NCBI RefSeq assembly: GCF_020742175.1
Contig: NZ_DYXM01000076.1
Coordinates: forward strand, 1 to 40,505
Reading direction: 5' to 3'
Source of the DNA: Dietzia timorensis
Lineage (GTDB): Bacteria > Actinomycetota > Actinomycetes > Mycobacteriales > Mycobacteriaceae
DNA: 40,505 nt
Made by a program: the position numbers and the translations under genes
Shown here: piece after piece, positions 23,957-32,253 of the stretch
How positions within the stretch are numbered: position 1 is the stretch's first letter
Layout: each line of letters begins with the position of its first letter
Notes under the pieces: model-generated
Database searches by the model: none
What the model was told of the DNA's origin: nothing
Seen by the model: only the letters and a program-made list of their open reading frames with translations

Positions 23957-26095
23957 GTGGCAAAGTCCGAGCCTTCAAAGTCGGCTGAGGCTTCGGCGTA
24001 TGGCGCCGAGCAGATTACGGTCCTCGAGGGTCTCGAGGCGGTTCGACTTCGCCCCGGTATGTACATCGGTTCCACCGGCGAGCGAGGCCTACACCACCTG
24101 GTGTGGGAGATCGTCGACAACTCGGTGGACGAGGCGATGGCGGGCCATGCGACGAAGGTCGAGGTGTCGCTGGAGGAAGACGGCAGCGTGCAGGTCATCG
24201 ACGATGGCCGCGGTATCCCCGTGGGCATGCACGAGACCGGGCTTCCCACCGTCCAGGTCGTGTTGACTCAGCTGCACGCCGGCGGCAAGTTCAACTCCGA
24301 TGCCTATGCCGTCTCAGGCGGCCTCCACGGTGTCGGTATTTCCGTGGTCAACGCGCTGTCGACGAAGCTCGAGGTCGAGATCAAGGTCGACGGCCACCTG
24401 TGGACGCAGGAGTACAACTACGCCGAGCCGGGCGAGCTGATCGACCACGGCAAGACCAAGGGTCACGGCACGACGGTGCGGTTCTGGGCGGACCCGACGA
24501 TCTTCGAGTCCACGGAGTTCTCCTTCGAGACCATTTCGCGTCGCCTGCAGGAAATGGCCTTCCTCAACAAGGGCCTGACGATCACGCTTACCGACAACCG
24601 CAAGGGCGCCTCGGAGATCGCGGAGCTCGAGGCCATCGCAAGCGCCGAGTCGGGCGACGAGGACGAGGCGATCGACATCGAGCCGGTCCTCGACGAAGAT
24701 GCCGAGGATGACGGTGCTGATGCCGAATCCCAGGGTTCCGCGGACTCCGCCGACGCAGGAACGGCGCCGGAGGCCGGGGCCGCAACACCGGCCGTCTCCA
24801 AGGTCCGTACCCGTACGTTCCACTACCCCGATGGCATCAAGGACTACGTCCGCTCCATCAATAAGACCAAGCACCCGATCCACCCGACGATCGTCTACTT
24901 CGACGCGGCCGGCACGGGCCACGAGATCGAAATCGCGATGCAGTGGAACGGCGGCTACTCCGAGTCGGTGCATACGTTCGCCAATACGATCAACACCGTG
25001 GAGGGCGGCACGCACGAGGAGGGTTTCCGCACGGCGTTGACGTCGCTGGTCAACCGCTACGCCCGCGATAAGAAGCTCATCAAGGACAAGGACGAAAACC
25101 TCACCGGCGACGATGTGCGCGAAGGTCTCGCCGCCGTCATATCCATCAAGGTGACCGACCCGCAGTTCGAGGGCCAGACGAAGACCAAGCTCGGCAACAC
25201 CGAGGTCAAGGGCTTCGTTCAGAGGCAGGTCGCCGAGCACTTCGGACATTGGCTCGAAGCCAATCCGTCCGAAGCCAAGACGATGATCAAGAAGGCCGTC
25301 GACTCCTCGCAGGCGCGAATCGCCGCCCGCAACGCCCGCCGCATGGTGCGCCGCAAGTCCGCGAACGAGCTCGGCGGCATGCCGGGCAAGCTCGCCGACT
25401 GCCGCTCGAAGGATCCGTCAAAGAGCGAGATCTACATCGTGGAGGGCGACTCGGCAGGCGGCTCGGCCAAGTCCGGCCGCGACTCGATGTACCAGGCGAT
25501 CCTGCCGCTTCGCGGCAAGATCATCAACGTCGAGAAGGCCCGCATCGACCGCGTGCTCAAGAACGCCGAGGTGCAGACGATCATCACCGCGCTCGGCACG
25601 GGCATCCACGACGAGTTCGACATCAACAAGCTGCGCTACCACAAGATCGTGCTCATGGCCGACGCCGACGTCGACGGCCAGCACATCGCGACGCTGCTGC
25701 TCACGTTGCTGTTCCGCTTCATGCGTCCGCTCGTCGAAGAGGGCCACGTCTTTCTCGCCAACCCGCCGCTGTACAAGCTCAAGTGGGCGAAGGGCGATCC
25801 GGGGTTCGCGTTCTCGGATGCCGAGCGCGATGCTCTGCTCAAGGAGGGCCAGGAGGCCGGCCGCAAGATCAACACGGACGACGGCATCCAGCGCTACAAG
25901 GGCCTCGGCGAGATGAACGCCAAGGAGCTGTGGGAGACGACGATGGACCCGTCGGTCCGCGTGCTGAAGCAGGTTTCCCTCGATGATGCCGCGGCGGCCG
26001 ACGAACTGTTCTCGATCCTCATGGGCGAGGATGTCGCTTCTCGCCGTTCGTTCATCACCCGCAACGCGAAGGACGTTCGCTTCCTCGACGTGTAG
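23957..26095 (+). CDS. gyrB: DNA gyrase subunit B
   Basis: GyrB supplies the ATPase and part of the cleavage site of gyrase. In the 712-residue protein the GHKL ATPase motifs include NSVDEAM and DDGRGIPVG. The transducer follows, and the Toprim domain has VEGDSAGGSAKSGRDSMYQ and MADADVDGQHI; the QRDR looks wild-type. An acidic, alanine-rich insertion of about 65 residues (217-285) lies in the transducer region before VRTRTFHYPDGIKDYV. M. tuberculosis has a shorter insert at the same place. The GTG start is preceded by GAAGGAG. Confidence 0.97.
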   Translation: MAKSEPSKSAEASAYGAEQITVLEGLEAVRLRPGMYIGSTGERGLHHLVWEIVDNSVDEAMAGHATKVEVSLEEDGSVQVIDDGRGIPVGMHETGLPTVQVVLTQLHAGGKFNSDAYAVSGGLHGVGISVVNALSTKLEVEIKVDGHLWTQEYNYAEPGELIDHGKTKGHGTTVRFWADPTIFESTEFSFETISRRLQEMAFLNKGLTITLTDNRKGASEIAELEAIASAESGDEDEAIDIEPVLDEDAEDDGADAESQGSADSADAGTAPEAGAATPAVSKVRTRTFHYPDGIKDYVRSINKTKHPIHPTIVYFDAAGTGHEIEIAMQWNGGYSESVHTFANTINTVEGGTHEEGFRTALTSLVNRYARDKKLIKDKDENLTGDDVREGLAAVISIKVTDPQFEGQTKTKLGNTEVKGFVQRQVAEHFGHWLEANPSEAKTMIKKAVDSSQARIAARNARRMVRRKSANELGGMPGKLADCRSKDPSKSEIYIVEGDSAGGSAKSGRDSMYQAILPLRGKIINVEKARIDRVLKNAEVQTIITALGTGIHDEFDINKLRYHKIVLMADADVDGQHIATLLLTLLFRFMRPLVEEGHVFLANPPLYKLKWAKGDPGFAFSDAERDALLKEGQEAGRKINTDDGIQRYKGLGEMNAKELWETTMDPSVRVLKQVSLDDAAAADELFSILMGEDVASRRSFITRNAKDVRFLDV

Positions 26096-26096
26096 C

Positions 26097-26127
26097 CCGC
26101 GCCCGGGGCCGCATGGCCCCGGCGCGG
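26097..26127 (+). terminator. GC-rich hairpin after gyrB
   Basis: A stem of about 13 pairs with one bulge (arms CCGCGCCCGGGGCC and GGCCCCGGCGCGG, GCAT loop) begins just after the gyrB stop. No T tract follows, so it may pause or weaken transcription more than terminate it. Confidence 0.5.
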
Positions 26128-26148
26128 AATCGCGCGCCCGAGGATCCG

Positions 26149-26154
26149 TAGACT
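26149..26154 (+). promoter_or_regulatory. Candidate leaderless -10 element of the tandem hydrolase gene
   Basis: TAGACT ends seven bases before the ATG, and there is no Shine-Dalgarno sequence. Together with the hairpin just upstream this suggests that the hydrolase is transcribed on its own, not with gyrB. Confidence 0.45.
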
Positions 26155-26161
26155 ATCGCGC

Positions 26162-28030
26162 ATGTTCAACCGTGTGAGTGGCCCCTCCGCGCTGGGCCGG
26201 GACGCGTTCGGCGTCCCGCGCCCGCATACCGGCGAGTTCGGTGAGCTCGTTTTCGACAGCCTCGTCTACTCGGCTCCCGATGGCTGGCGCCCGCTGTTCA
26301 TGGACGTGCGCGTGCCGCGCGATCCGCGCGTCGAGTCCCCGCCGCCGCTGGTGCTGTGGGTGCATGGTGGGTCCTGGGTCCACGGCTCGCGCAAACGCCG
26401 ACCGGTTGACGTCGAGCGCGCGTGGTTCATTGAGCGGCTGCTGCTCGCCGGGTACGCCGTGGCGAGTATCGACTACCGCCTCGCGCGAGAGGTGCCGTTC
26501 CCAGGACCGGCTGCCGACGTGCGCGCAGCTCTGGCGTTCGTGCACACCCACGCCGACGATCTGGGCATCGACGCCGACAAGCTCGTCGTGTGGGGCGAAT
26601 CCGCCGGCGCACACCTGGGCCTTCTCACAGGTGCTAGTTCGGAGCGGTTCGCCGCGCTCGGCGGTGCAGCCGACCATCCCGGAGAGCCCGCGCCGAAGCC
26701 CGCGGCGATCATCGACTGGTATGGGCCCTCCGATTTGCCGCGCATGCTCGCCACCAGCGCCGAGGCAGCACTCGGCGGCAACCCCGAGGCGCTGCGCCAA
26801 CATGCCGACTTCGAGCAATTCCTCTCAATGGGATGGGACGCCGATGCCGCTTCCCCGGAGCGGGTGCTGCAGGCCGACTGCCCGCCCGTCCTGCTCGTGC
26901 ACGGCACGGGCGACACCATGGTTCCGGTCGGGGAGAGCCGCGCGCTCGCCGAGCGGCTGGGCCAGCTCGGCGTCAACCATGAGCTCGTCGAGCTGCCGGG
27001 CGGGCACGTATTCGCCGGCTCGGATTCGATGCTGCCCGCGATCGAGGCTTCGCTGGACTTCCTGCGGCGCACCGTCGGCGACCCGTTCGCCGAGGTGCCG
27101 GCCGAACTGCTCGGCGACCCCGACGAGGTCGATCCGGGCCACCGGCTCAGCGACGCCGAGATCGCCGAGATGCGCGCAGGATTCCGCGCGGGCGTCGACG
27201 AGGCGTGGGGCGACGGGCGGATTCCAGGTGTGAGCAGCCGGGACCTCTCTCTCGACGGCCCCGACGGCGCGATCGGAGCGCGACTGCACGAACCGGACTA
27301 CGTGCCGCTCGGTCGTGAGCGCGAGCTGCCCCTCATCGTCGAATTTCATTCCGGCGGCTTCGTCGTGGGCGACCTCGACACCCACGCACCGTCGGCCGCG
27401 CGTCTCTGTGCCGCGACCGGCGCACCGGTGCTTCAGGTCGATTACCGTGTGACGCCGGAGCACGCATTTCCCGCGGCCTACGCCGATGCCGTCGCGTCGG
27501 TGCGCGAGGCCTGGGCGCGCCGAGCCGATCTCGGCCTGGCGCCGGGCCGGGAAGTCTCGCGCATCGTGCTCTACGGCGACAGCGCCGGCGGGGCGCTCGC
27601 CCTGTCCGTGGCACTCGAGCTGCGCTCGCAGTCGGAAATCGTCGTGGACCGTGTGGTGGCGATCTACCCGGTGGTCGAATGGACCGACATCCCGCTGTGG
27701 CCGGGAATGTCGCGGTACCTCGGCGCCGCGACCGAGAAAGATATCGACCCTGCGGATCCGCGGCTGCGCGACGCACGGCTGGCACCGGGGGCGGCGCTCG
27801 AGCTGCAGAATCTTCCGCCTGTCCAGCTCGCCGTAGGCTCGCGAGATCGGGTGCTCGAGCAGACCCTGGCGTTCGCGTACCGGCTCAAGGCCGCCGGAAA
27901 CGCTCTCGACCTGCAGGTTCTTCCGGCGGTTCCGCATGGATTCAACGTCATGTCGGCCGCGACACCGCTCTTCGCGGCGGCAGCCGCGCGCGTGGACAGT
28001 CTGCTGGCTCGACGACTCTGGGAGGCATAG
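26162..28030 (+). CDS. Double-domain alpha/beta hydrolase (two esterase modules in one chain)
   Basis: The 622-residue protein contains two complete alpha/beta-hydrolase modules. Module 1 (about 30-305) has oxyanion HGG at 68-70, nucleophile elbow GESAG with S147, and probable Asp251 and His282. Module 2 (about 355-620) is of the hormone-sensitive-lipase type, with GDSAG and S474, Asp562 and His592 (VPHGF). Its oxyanion motif is HSGG at 396-399 where HGGG is usual. Both triads look complete, so both may be active carboxylesterases. No signal peptide is present, so it should be cytoplasmic. It separates gyrB from gyrA, which are adjacent in mycobacteria. The substrate is unknown. Confidence 0.85.
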   Translation: MFNRVSGPSALGRDAFGVPRPHTGEFGELVFDSLVYSAPDGWRPLFMDVRVPRDPRVESPPPLVLWVHGGSWVHGSRKRRPVDVERAWFIERLLLAGYAVASIDYRLAREVPFPGPAADVRAALAFVHTHADDLGIDADKLVVWGESAGAHLGLLTGASSERFAALGGAADHPGEPAPKPAAIIDWYGPSDLPRMLATSAEAALGGNPEALRQHADFEQFLSMGWDADAASPERVLQADCPPVLLVHGTGDTMVPVGESRALAERLGQLGVNHELVELPGGHVFAGSDSMLPAIEASLDFLRRTVGDPFAEVPAELLGDPDEVDPGHRLSDAEIAEMRAGFRAGVDEAWGDGRIPGVSSRDLSLDGPDGAIGARLHEPDYVPLGRERELPLIVEFHSGGFVVGDLDTHAPSAARLCAATGAPVLQVDYRVTPEHAFPAAYADAVASVREAWARRADLGLAPGREVSRIVLYGDSAGGALALSVALELRSQSEIVVDRVVAIYPVVEWTDIPLWPGMSRYLGAATEKDIDPADPRLRDARLAPGAALELQNLPPVQLAVGSRDRVLEQTLAFAYRLKAAGNALDLQVLPAVPHGFNVMSAATPLFAAAAARVDSLLARRLWEA

Positions 28031-28266
28031 CGCGTCCGACGTCATGGGTGAAAAGACGTCCCTAGGGGGATACCCGGGACGACGGTCGAATCGATAAACG
28101 GGGCAATGAGGCGGCTTTTACGGCGTTTGCCGGAGAGCCGAACCCCACCGGGGCGCACTTTGGCGATAAACTGTATGGGTTGACGTGCAGGGATTTGCGG
28201 TCAGGCGGTTCGGGGACCTCCCGGCGGCGCCGCGCTCCCTGTGGAAGATAGGACCAAGAGGAGCTC

Positions 28267-30792
28267 ATGACGGATTCGACGCTGCCACCCACCGGTGGAG
28301 AGATGGACCGAATCGAGCCGGTCGATCTGCAGGCAGAAATGCAGCGCAGTTACATCGACTACTCGATGAGCGTGATCGTGGGACGTGCGCTCCCGGACGT
28401 GCGGGACGGCCTCAAGCCGGTTCACCGCCGCATCCTGTACGCGATGTTCGACAACGGCTACCGGCCGGAACGCAGCTTCGTGAAGTCGGCGAAGCCCGTT
28501 GCCGACACGATGGGTAACTACCACCCGCACGGCGACTTGGCGATTTACGACACCCTGGTCCGCCTCGCTCAGCCGTGGGCGATGCGCTACCCGATGGTGC
28601 AGGGGCAGGGTAACTTCGGCTCCCGCGGTAACGACGGCGCCGCCGCCATGCGTTACACCGAGTGCCGGCTCACGCCGCTGGCGATGGACATGGTGCGCGA
28701 CATCAATCGCGACACCGTCGACTTCCAGCCGAACTACGACGGCAAGACCAAGGAACCGATGGTTCTGCCGGCGCGCGTGCCGTATCTGTTGATCAACGGT
28801 GCCAGCGGCATCGCGGTCGGCATGGCGACGAAGATGCCGCCGCACAATCTCGGAGAGGTCGCCGAGGCGATCTACTGGTGCCTCGAGAACCCGGAGGCTG
28901 ACGAGGAGACGACGCTCGCGGCGTGCATGGAACGAATCAAGGGCCCCGACTTCCCGACCGCCGGGTTCATTGTCGGCGAGCAGGGTATTCGCGATGCGTA
29001 TACGACCGGCCGCGGTTCCATCCGTATGCGCGGCAAGACCTCGATCGAAGAGGAAAACGGCCGCACCGTCATCGTCATCACCGAGCTGCCTTACGAGGTC
29101 AACCCGGACAACATGATCGAGTCGATCGCCATCCAGGTACGCGACGGCAAGATCGCCGGTATCGCGAAGATCGAGGACCACTCCTCCGATCGCGTCGGTA
29201 TGCGCATCGTCGTCACGCTCAAGCGCGACGCGGTGGCGAAGGTCGTGCTCAACAACTTGTACAAGCACTCCTCGCTGCAGACCTCGTTCGGTTGCAACAT
29301 GCTGTCGATCGTCGACGGTGTGCCGCGGACACTGCGTCTCGACCAGCTCGTGCGCCTGTACGTCGCGCACCAGATCGAGGTCATTGTCCGGCGCACCCAG
29401 TACCTGCTGGACGAGGCCGAGAAGCGCGCCCATATCCTGCGCGGTCTTGTGAAGGCGCTTGACGCACTCGACGAAGTCATCGCGCTGATTCGTCGCTCGC
29501 CGACGGTCGACGAGGCGCGCACCGGGTTGATGGACCTGCTTGATATCGACACCGACCAGGCGCAGGCGATTCTCGACATGCAGCTGCGACGCCTCGCGGC
29601 GCTCGAGCGGCAGAAGATCGTCGACGAACTGGCCGAAATCGAGAAGACGATCGCGGATCTCAAGGACATTCTTGAGCGTCCCGAGCGGCAGCGCCAGATC
29701 GTCGCCGACGAGCTCGGCGAGATCGTCGCCAAGCACGGCGACGAGCGCCGCGCCGTGATCATCCCCGCCGATGGAGATGTCACCGACGAGGACCTCATCG
29801 CCCGCGAGGATGTTGTCGTCACGATCACCGAGACCGGCTACGCCAAGCGCACACGCACAGACCTGTACCGCTCGCAGAAGCGCGGCGGTAAGGGCGTGCG
29901 CGGGGCCGAACTCAAGCAGGACGATATCGTCCGCCACTTCTTCATCTCGTCGACGCACGACTGGCTGCTCGTGTTCACGACGAAGGGGCGCGTGTACCGG
30001 CTCAAGGCGTACGAGCTTCCCGAGGCGAGCCGCACGGCCCGCGGCCAGCACGTCGCGAACCTCCTCGCCTTCGGCCCGGAGGAGCGGATCGCCGGGATTA
30101 TCCGGATCAAGAGCTACGAGGACGCCCCGTACCTCGTGCTCGCCACGAAGAACGGGCTGGTCAAGAAGTCGAAGCTCGTGGACTACGATTCGCCGCGCTC
30201 GGGCGGACTGATTGCCGTCAACCTCCGGGATGGCGACGAGCTGATCGGCGCCGCCCTGTGTTCCTCGGACGACGACATGCTGCTCGTTTCTGCGGAGGGC
30301 CAGTCGATCCGGTTCAACGCCTCGGACGACATCCTGCGGCCGATGGGCCGCGCGACGTCCGGCGTGATGGGCATGCGGTTCAACGAGGGCGACCACCTGC
30401 TTTCGATGCAGGTGGTGCGTTCGGACTTCGATGAGGACAAGCTGTTCCTTCTCGTCGCCACCGAGCGCGGGTACTCGAAGCGCACCTCGCTCAGTGAGTA
30501 CTCGGCGCAGAACCGCGGCGGCAAGGGCGTGCTCACGGTGCAGTACGACAAGAAGCGCGGAAAGCTCGTGGGTGCGCTCATCTGTGAGCTTGACGACGAG
30601 TTGTACGCCATCACGTCGTCGGGCGGAGTCATCCGCACCGTGGCCAAGCAGGTTCGTAAGGCAGGACGCCAGACCAAGGGCGTACGCCTGATGAACCTGG
30701 CCGATAACGATAGCCTGTTGGCAATCGCGCGTAGCGCGGACGAGCCCGACGTCGATGAGCAGCTCGAGCTCGGCGACGACGCCAAGAAGTAG
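28267..30792 (+). CDS. gyrA: DNA gyrase subunit A
   Basis: GyrA cuts and rejoins DNA in gyrase. The 841-residue protein has the catalytic Tyr130 (AAMRYTECRL). Its quinolone-resistance-determining region reads HPHGDLAIYDTLVRLAQPW, with Leu91 where E. coli has Ser83 and M. tuberculosis Ala90; the Asp at the E. coli 87 position is kept. The following loop reads VQGQGNFGS, Gln replacing the common Asp. The C-terminal wrapping domain begins with a GyrA-box variant QKRGGKG near residue 537. The ATG has GAGGAG a few bases upstream, and 236 non-coding bases precede it. The DUF3566 gene follows after eight bases. Confidence 0.97.
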   Translation: MTDSTLPPTGGEMDRIEPVDLQAEMQRSYIDYSMSVIVGRALPDVRDGLKPVHRRILYAMFDNGYRPERSFVKSAKPVADTMGNYHPHGDLAIYDTLVRLAQPWAMRYPMVQGQGNFGSRGNDGAAAMRYTECRLTPLAMDMVRDINRDTVDFQPNYDGKTKEPMVLPARVPYLLINGASGIAVGMATKMPPHNLGEVAEAIYWCLENPEADEETTLAACMERIKGPDFPTAGFIVGEQGIRDAYTTGRGSIRMRGKTSIEEENGRTVIVITELPYEVNPDNMIESIAIQVRDGKIAGIAKIEDHSSDRVGMRIVVTLKRDAVAKVVLNNLYKHSSLQTSFGCNMLSIVDGVPRTLRLDQLVRLYVAHQIEVIVRRTQYLLDEAEKRAHILRGLVKALDALDEVIALIRRSPTVDEARTGLMDLLDIDTDQAQAILDMQLRRLAALERQKIVDELAEIEKTIADLKDILERPERQRQIVADELGEIVAKHGDERRAVIIPADGDVTDEDLIAREDVVVTITETGYAKRTRTDLYRSQKRGGKGVRGAELKQDDIVRHFFISSTHDWLLVFTTKGRVYRLKAYELPEASRTARGQHVANLLAFGPEERIAGIIRIKSYEDAPYLVLATKNGLVKKSKLVDYDSPRSGGLIAVNLRDGDELIGAALCSSDDDMLLVSAEGQSIRFNASDDILRPMGRATSGVMGMRFNEGDHLLSMQVVRSDFDEDKLFLLVATERGYSKRTSLSEYSAQNRGGKGVLTVQYDKKRGKLVGALICELDDELYAITSSGGVIRTVAKQVRKAGRQTKGVRLMNLADNDSLLAIARSADEPDVDEQLELGDDAKK

Positions 30793-30800
30793 GTGAAGCG

Positions 30801-31370
30801 ATGACCGAAACGCCCAAGAACCCGAGCGGCGGGCCGAATCCGGGCCAAGGACCTTCGGCCGGTTCCCAGGCCCCGTCGACGGGAGCCACCGCGCGCAGCC
30901 GGTCCTTCAACGGCAGTGAAGGCGGGCCGGGAGGCGTGTCCAGCGCTCCGGTCGCCGGAGCGGCCGGCACGCCGGGCCCGGTGGTCGCGCAGTCCCAGCG
31001 CGTCCGCCGCGGGCCGTTGCAGTCCACGGTGATTCTGCGTCGCATCGATCCGTGGAGCGCGTTCACGACGATCCTCGCGTTGATGTTCGCTCTCTTCATC
31101 GTGTGGATGGTCGCGGTCGGCGTGCTCTACCTCCTGCTGTCGGGCATGGGAGTGTGGGACCGCCTCGGCGGCGCACTGTCCGACGTCGTCGGCGATGGTT
31201 CGGCATCCGTGGTCGGCGTCGGGAACATCATGCTCTACGCCGCCGGTGTTGGGCTTCTCAACGTCGTGCTGTGGTCGATCATGACGACGATCGGCGTATT
31301 CGTCTACAACCTCGCCGCGTCGATGACCAGCGGCGGGATCCAGGTGACGTTCGCCGATCGCGACCGCTAG
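30801..31370 (+). CDS. DUF3566 membrane protein (Rv0007 type)
   Basis: The 189-residue protein matches the gene that follows gyrA in mycobacteria. It has a low-complexity Pro/Gly/Ser N-terminus of about 70 residues. The DUF3566 domain follows, with a membrane helix (WSAFTTILALMFALFIVWMV), a second amphipathic or membrane segment (GVGLLNVVLWSIMTTIGVFVYNL), and the closing GGIQVTFADRDR. Function is unknown, although conserved linkage to gyrase suggests a cell-envelope or chromosome role. It is probably co-transcribed with gyrA. Confidence 0.88.
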   Translation: MTETPKNPSGGPNPGQGPSAGSQAPSTGATARSRSFNGSEGGPGGVSSAPVAGAAGTPGPVVAQSQRVRRGPLQSTVILRRIDPWSAFTTILALMFALFIVWMVAVGVLYLLLSGMGVWDRLGGALSDVVGDGSASVVGVGNIMLYAAGVGLLNVVLWSIMTTIGVFVYNLAASMTSGGIQVTFADRDR

Positions 31371-31386
31371 CCTGCCTACGTTTGCG

Positions 31387-31421
31387 CTCCGCCCGCCTTT
31401 ATGAAATGGGGGCGGGCGGAG
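31387..31421 (+). terminator. Terminator of the gyrA-DUF3566 unit
   Basis: Perfect 11-base stem CTCCGCCCGCC / GGCGGGCGGAG with a 13-base loop, 16 bases after the DUF3566 stop. The tail TACATTT is only moderately T-rich. Confidence 0.7.
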
Positions 31422-31436
31422 TACATTTCGGCCGAT

Positions 31437-31466
31437 TTGGAGTAACAGGTGAAGGTCGGGTAAATT
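31437..31466 (+). promoter_or_regulatory. Candidate promoter of tRNA-Ile
   Basis: TTGGAG and TAAATT are separated by 18 bases; transcription would start near 31473, about 25 bases before the mature tRNA. Confidence 0.5.
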
Positions 31467-31497
31467 ATTCGCTTGTTGCACGGCAACGCCGATGCAC

Positions 31498-31574
31498 GGG
31501 CCTATAGCTCAGGTGGTTAGAGCGCCAAACTGATAATTTGGAGGTCGGAGGTTCAAGTCCTCCTAGGCCCACCA
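31498..31574 (+). tRNA. ileT: tRNA-Ile (anticodon GAT), CCA encoded
   Basis: The cloverleaf is complete: acceptor GGGCCTA with TAGGCCC, D arm GCTC/GAGC, anticodon stem CCAAA/TTTGG around loop CTGATAA, and T arm GGAGG-TTCAAGT-CCTCC. The anticodon GAT reads AUC and AUU. The discriminator A is followed by an encoded CCA. Position after gyrA and the DUF3566 gene matches ileT of M. tuberculosis. Confidence 0.97.
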
Positions 31575-31584
31575 GCTAGATTCG

Positions 31585-31615
31585 CGCCGGATCCGTTCAT
31601 TCGGTCCGGCGTTTT
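31585..31615 (+). terminator. Hairpin terminator between the two tRNA genes
   Basis: Stem CGCCGGA / TCCGGCG, extended by further inner pairs, followed by TTTT. It may end tRNA-Ile transcription or act as a processing signal. Confidence 0.65.
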
Positions 31616-31646
31616 CCCTAGCGAGCCGGAGTAGCTCCGGCAGTTC

Positions 31647-31719
31647 GGGGCCTTAGCTCAGTTGGTAGAGCGCTGCCTTTGCAAGGCAGATGTCAGGGGT
31701 TCGAATCCCCTAGGCTCCA
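31647..31719 (+). tRNA. alaT: tRNA-Ala (anticodon TGC), CCA not encoded
   Basis: The cloverleaf has acceptor GGGGCCT with AGGCTCC, which gives the G3-U70 pair that defines alanine identity. The anticodon stem CTGCC/GGCAG encloses loop TTTGCAA, anticodon TGC. T arm AGGGG-TTCGAAT-CCCCT. The base after the discriminator A is C followed by AA, so CCA must be added enzymatically, unlike the neighbouring tRNA-Ile. Confidence 0.97.
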
Positions 31720-31731
31720 CAATTGAAGAAT

Positions 31732-31766
31732 GCCGGGACTTCGCGTGGTCGAGGTCCCGGCTTTTT
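31732..31766 (+). terminator. Terminator after tRNA-Ala
   Basis: Perfect eight-base stem GCCGGGAC / GTCCCGGC followed by TTTTT. It marks the end of the conserved origin-side cluster; the DUF1801 gene converges from the right. Confidence 0.88.
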
Positions 31767-31868
31767 GTTTGACATGGGCGCGGCGCTGAGAGATGTGCAT
31801 TTCATTTCGGGATTTTGTAGCCACTGTCTACGGAATCGAACGAAAAGTATGCGCGAGTTTTGGGCCCC

Positions 31869-32240
31869 TCACATCCAGAGGACGCCATCGTCTTCGAACT
31901 CGCGGAGCCTGAAGGACATCATCTCCTTGAGAAGCGCCGACGGGAGCTCTTCGGTGTAGGGGAGTTTGAGCGATCCCTTTCCCGTGTCGAAGTCGGTGAG
32001 CTGGGCATCGAAGTGCTCACGGGTCGACGGGGTAAAGGCGATACTCGCATGCTTGGCGTGCGCGCTGAAGACAAAAAGAATCGTCCCGCGCGGATGCACG
32101 ATTGCGGGGTGGCCCCACTTCACCGCCTCCTCGGCGTCGGGCACGGTCGAATGTCCGAGTCGGCGGAACTCCTCGATACGTTCGGCCTGCTCGGGCGTTA
32201 GTGCGGCGATGTACTCGTCAATGGTCGTGGGTTTGGCCAT
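31869..32240 (-). CDS. DUF1801 (YdhG-like) protein
   Basis: The 123-residue soluble protein has the DUF1801/YdhG-like fold: TIDEYIAALTPEQAERIEEFRRLG, then AEEAVKWGHPAIVHPRGTILFVFSAHAKHASIAF, then GKGSLKLPYTEELPSALLKEMMSFRL. Relatives include Bacillus YdhG/FrataxinBs, an iron chaperone, but most DUF1801 members are uncharacterised, so an iron role is not claimed. There is no Shine-Dalgarno site; a TAGGCT lies seven bases before the ATG. It begins just after the divergently unrelated tetR gene on the same strand. Confidence 0.8.
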   Translation of the reverse strand: MAKPTTIDEYIAALTPEQAERIEEFRRLGHSTVPDAEEAVKWGHPAIVHPRGTILFVFSAHAKHASIAFTPSTREHFDAQLTDFDTGKGSLKLPYTEELPSALLKEMMSFRLREFEDDGVLWM

Positions 32241-32247
32241 GGATCCC

Positions 32248-32253
32248 AGCCTA
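32248..32253 (-). promoter_or_regulatory. Candidate leaderless -10 element of the DUF1801 gene, overlapping the tetR stop
   Basis: On the minus strand TAGGCT ends seven bases before the DUF1801 ATG. Its first three bases are the TAG stop codon of the upstream tetR gene. Confidence 0.4.

Noticed and set aside
28201..30396. 731-codon open frame on the minus strand opposite gyrA
   Set aside because: It is the antisense shadow of gyrA in high-GC DNA; its translation is a His/Arg/Asp/Leu mix without any family motif and no ribosome-binding site, while gyrA is certain.
31498..31719. tRNA-Ile and tRNA-Ala pair as a sign of a ribosomal RNA operon
   Set aside because: No 16S, 23S or 5S sequence lies around them; the same isolated pair follows gyrA in mycobacteria.
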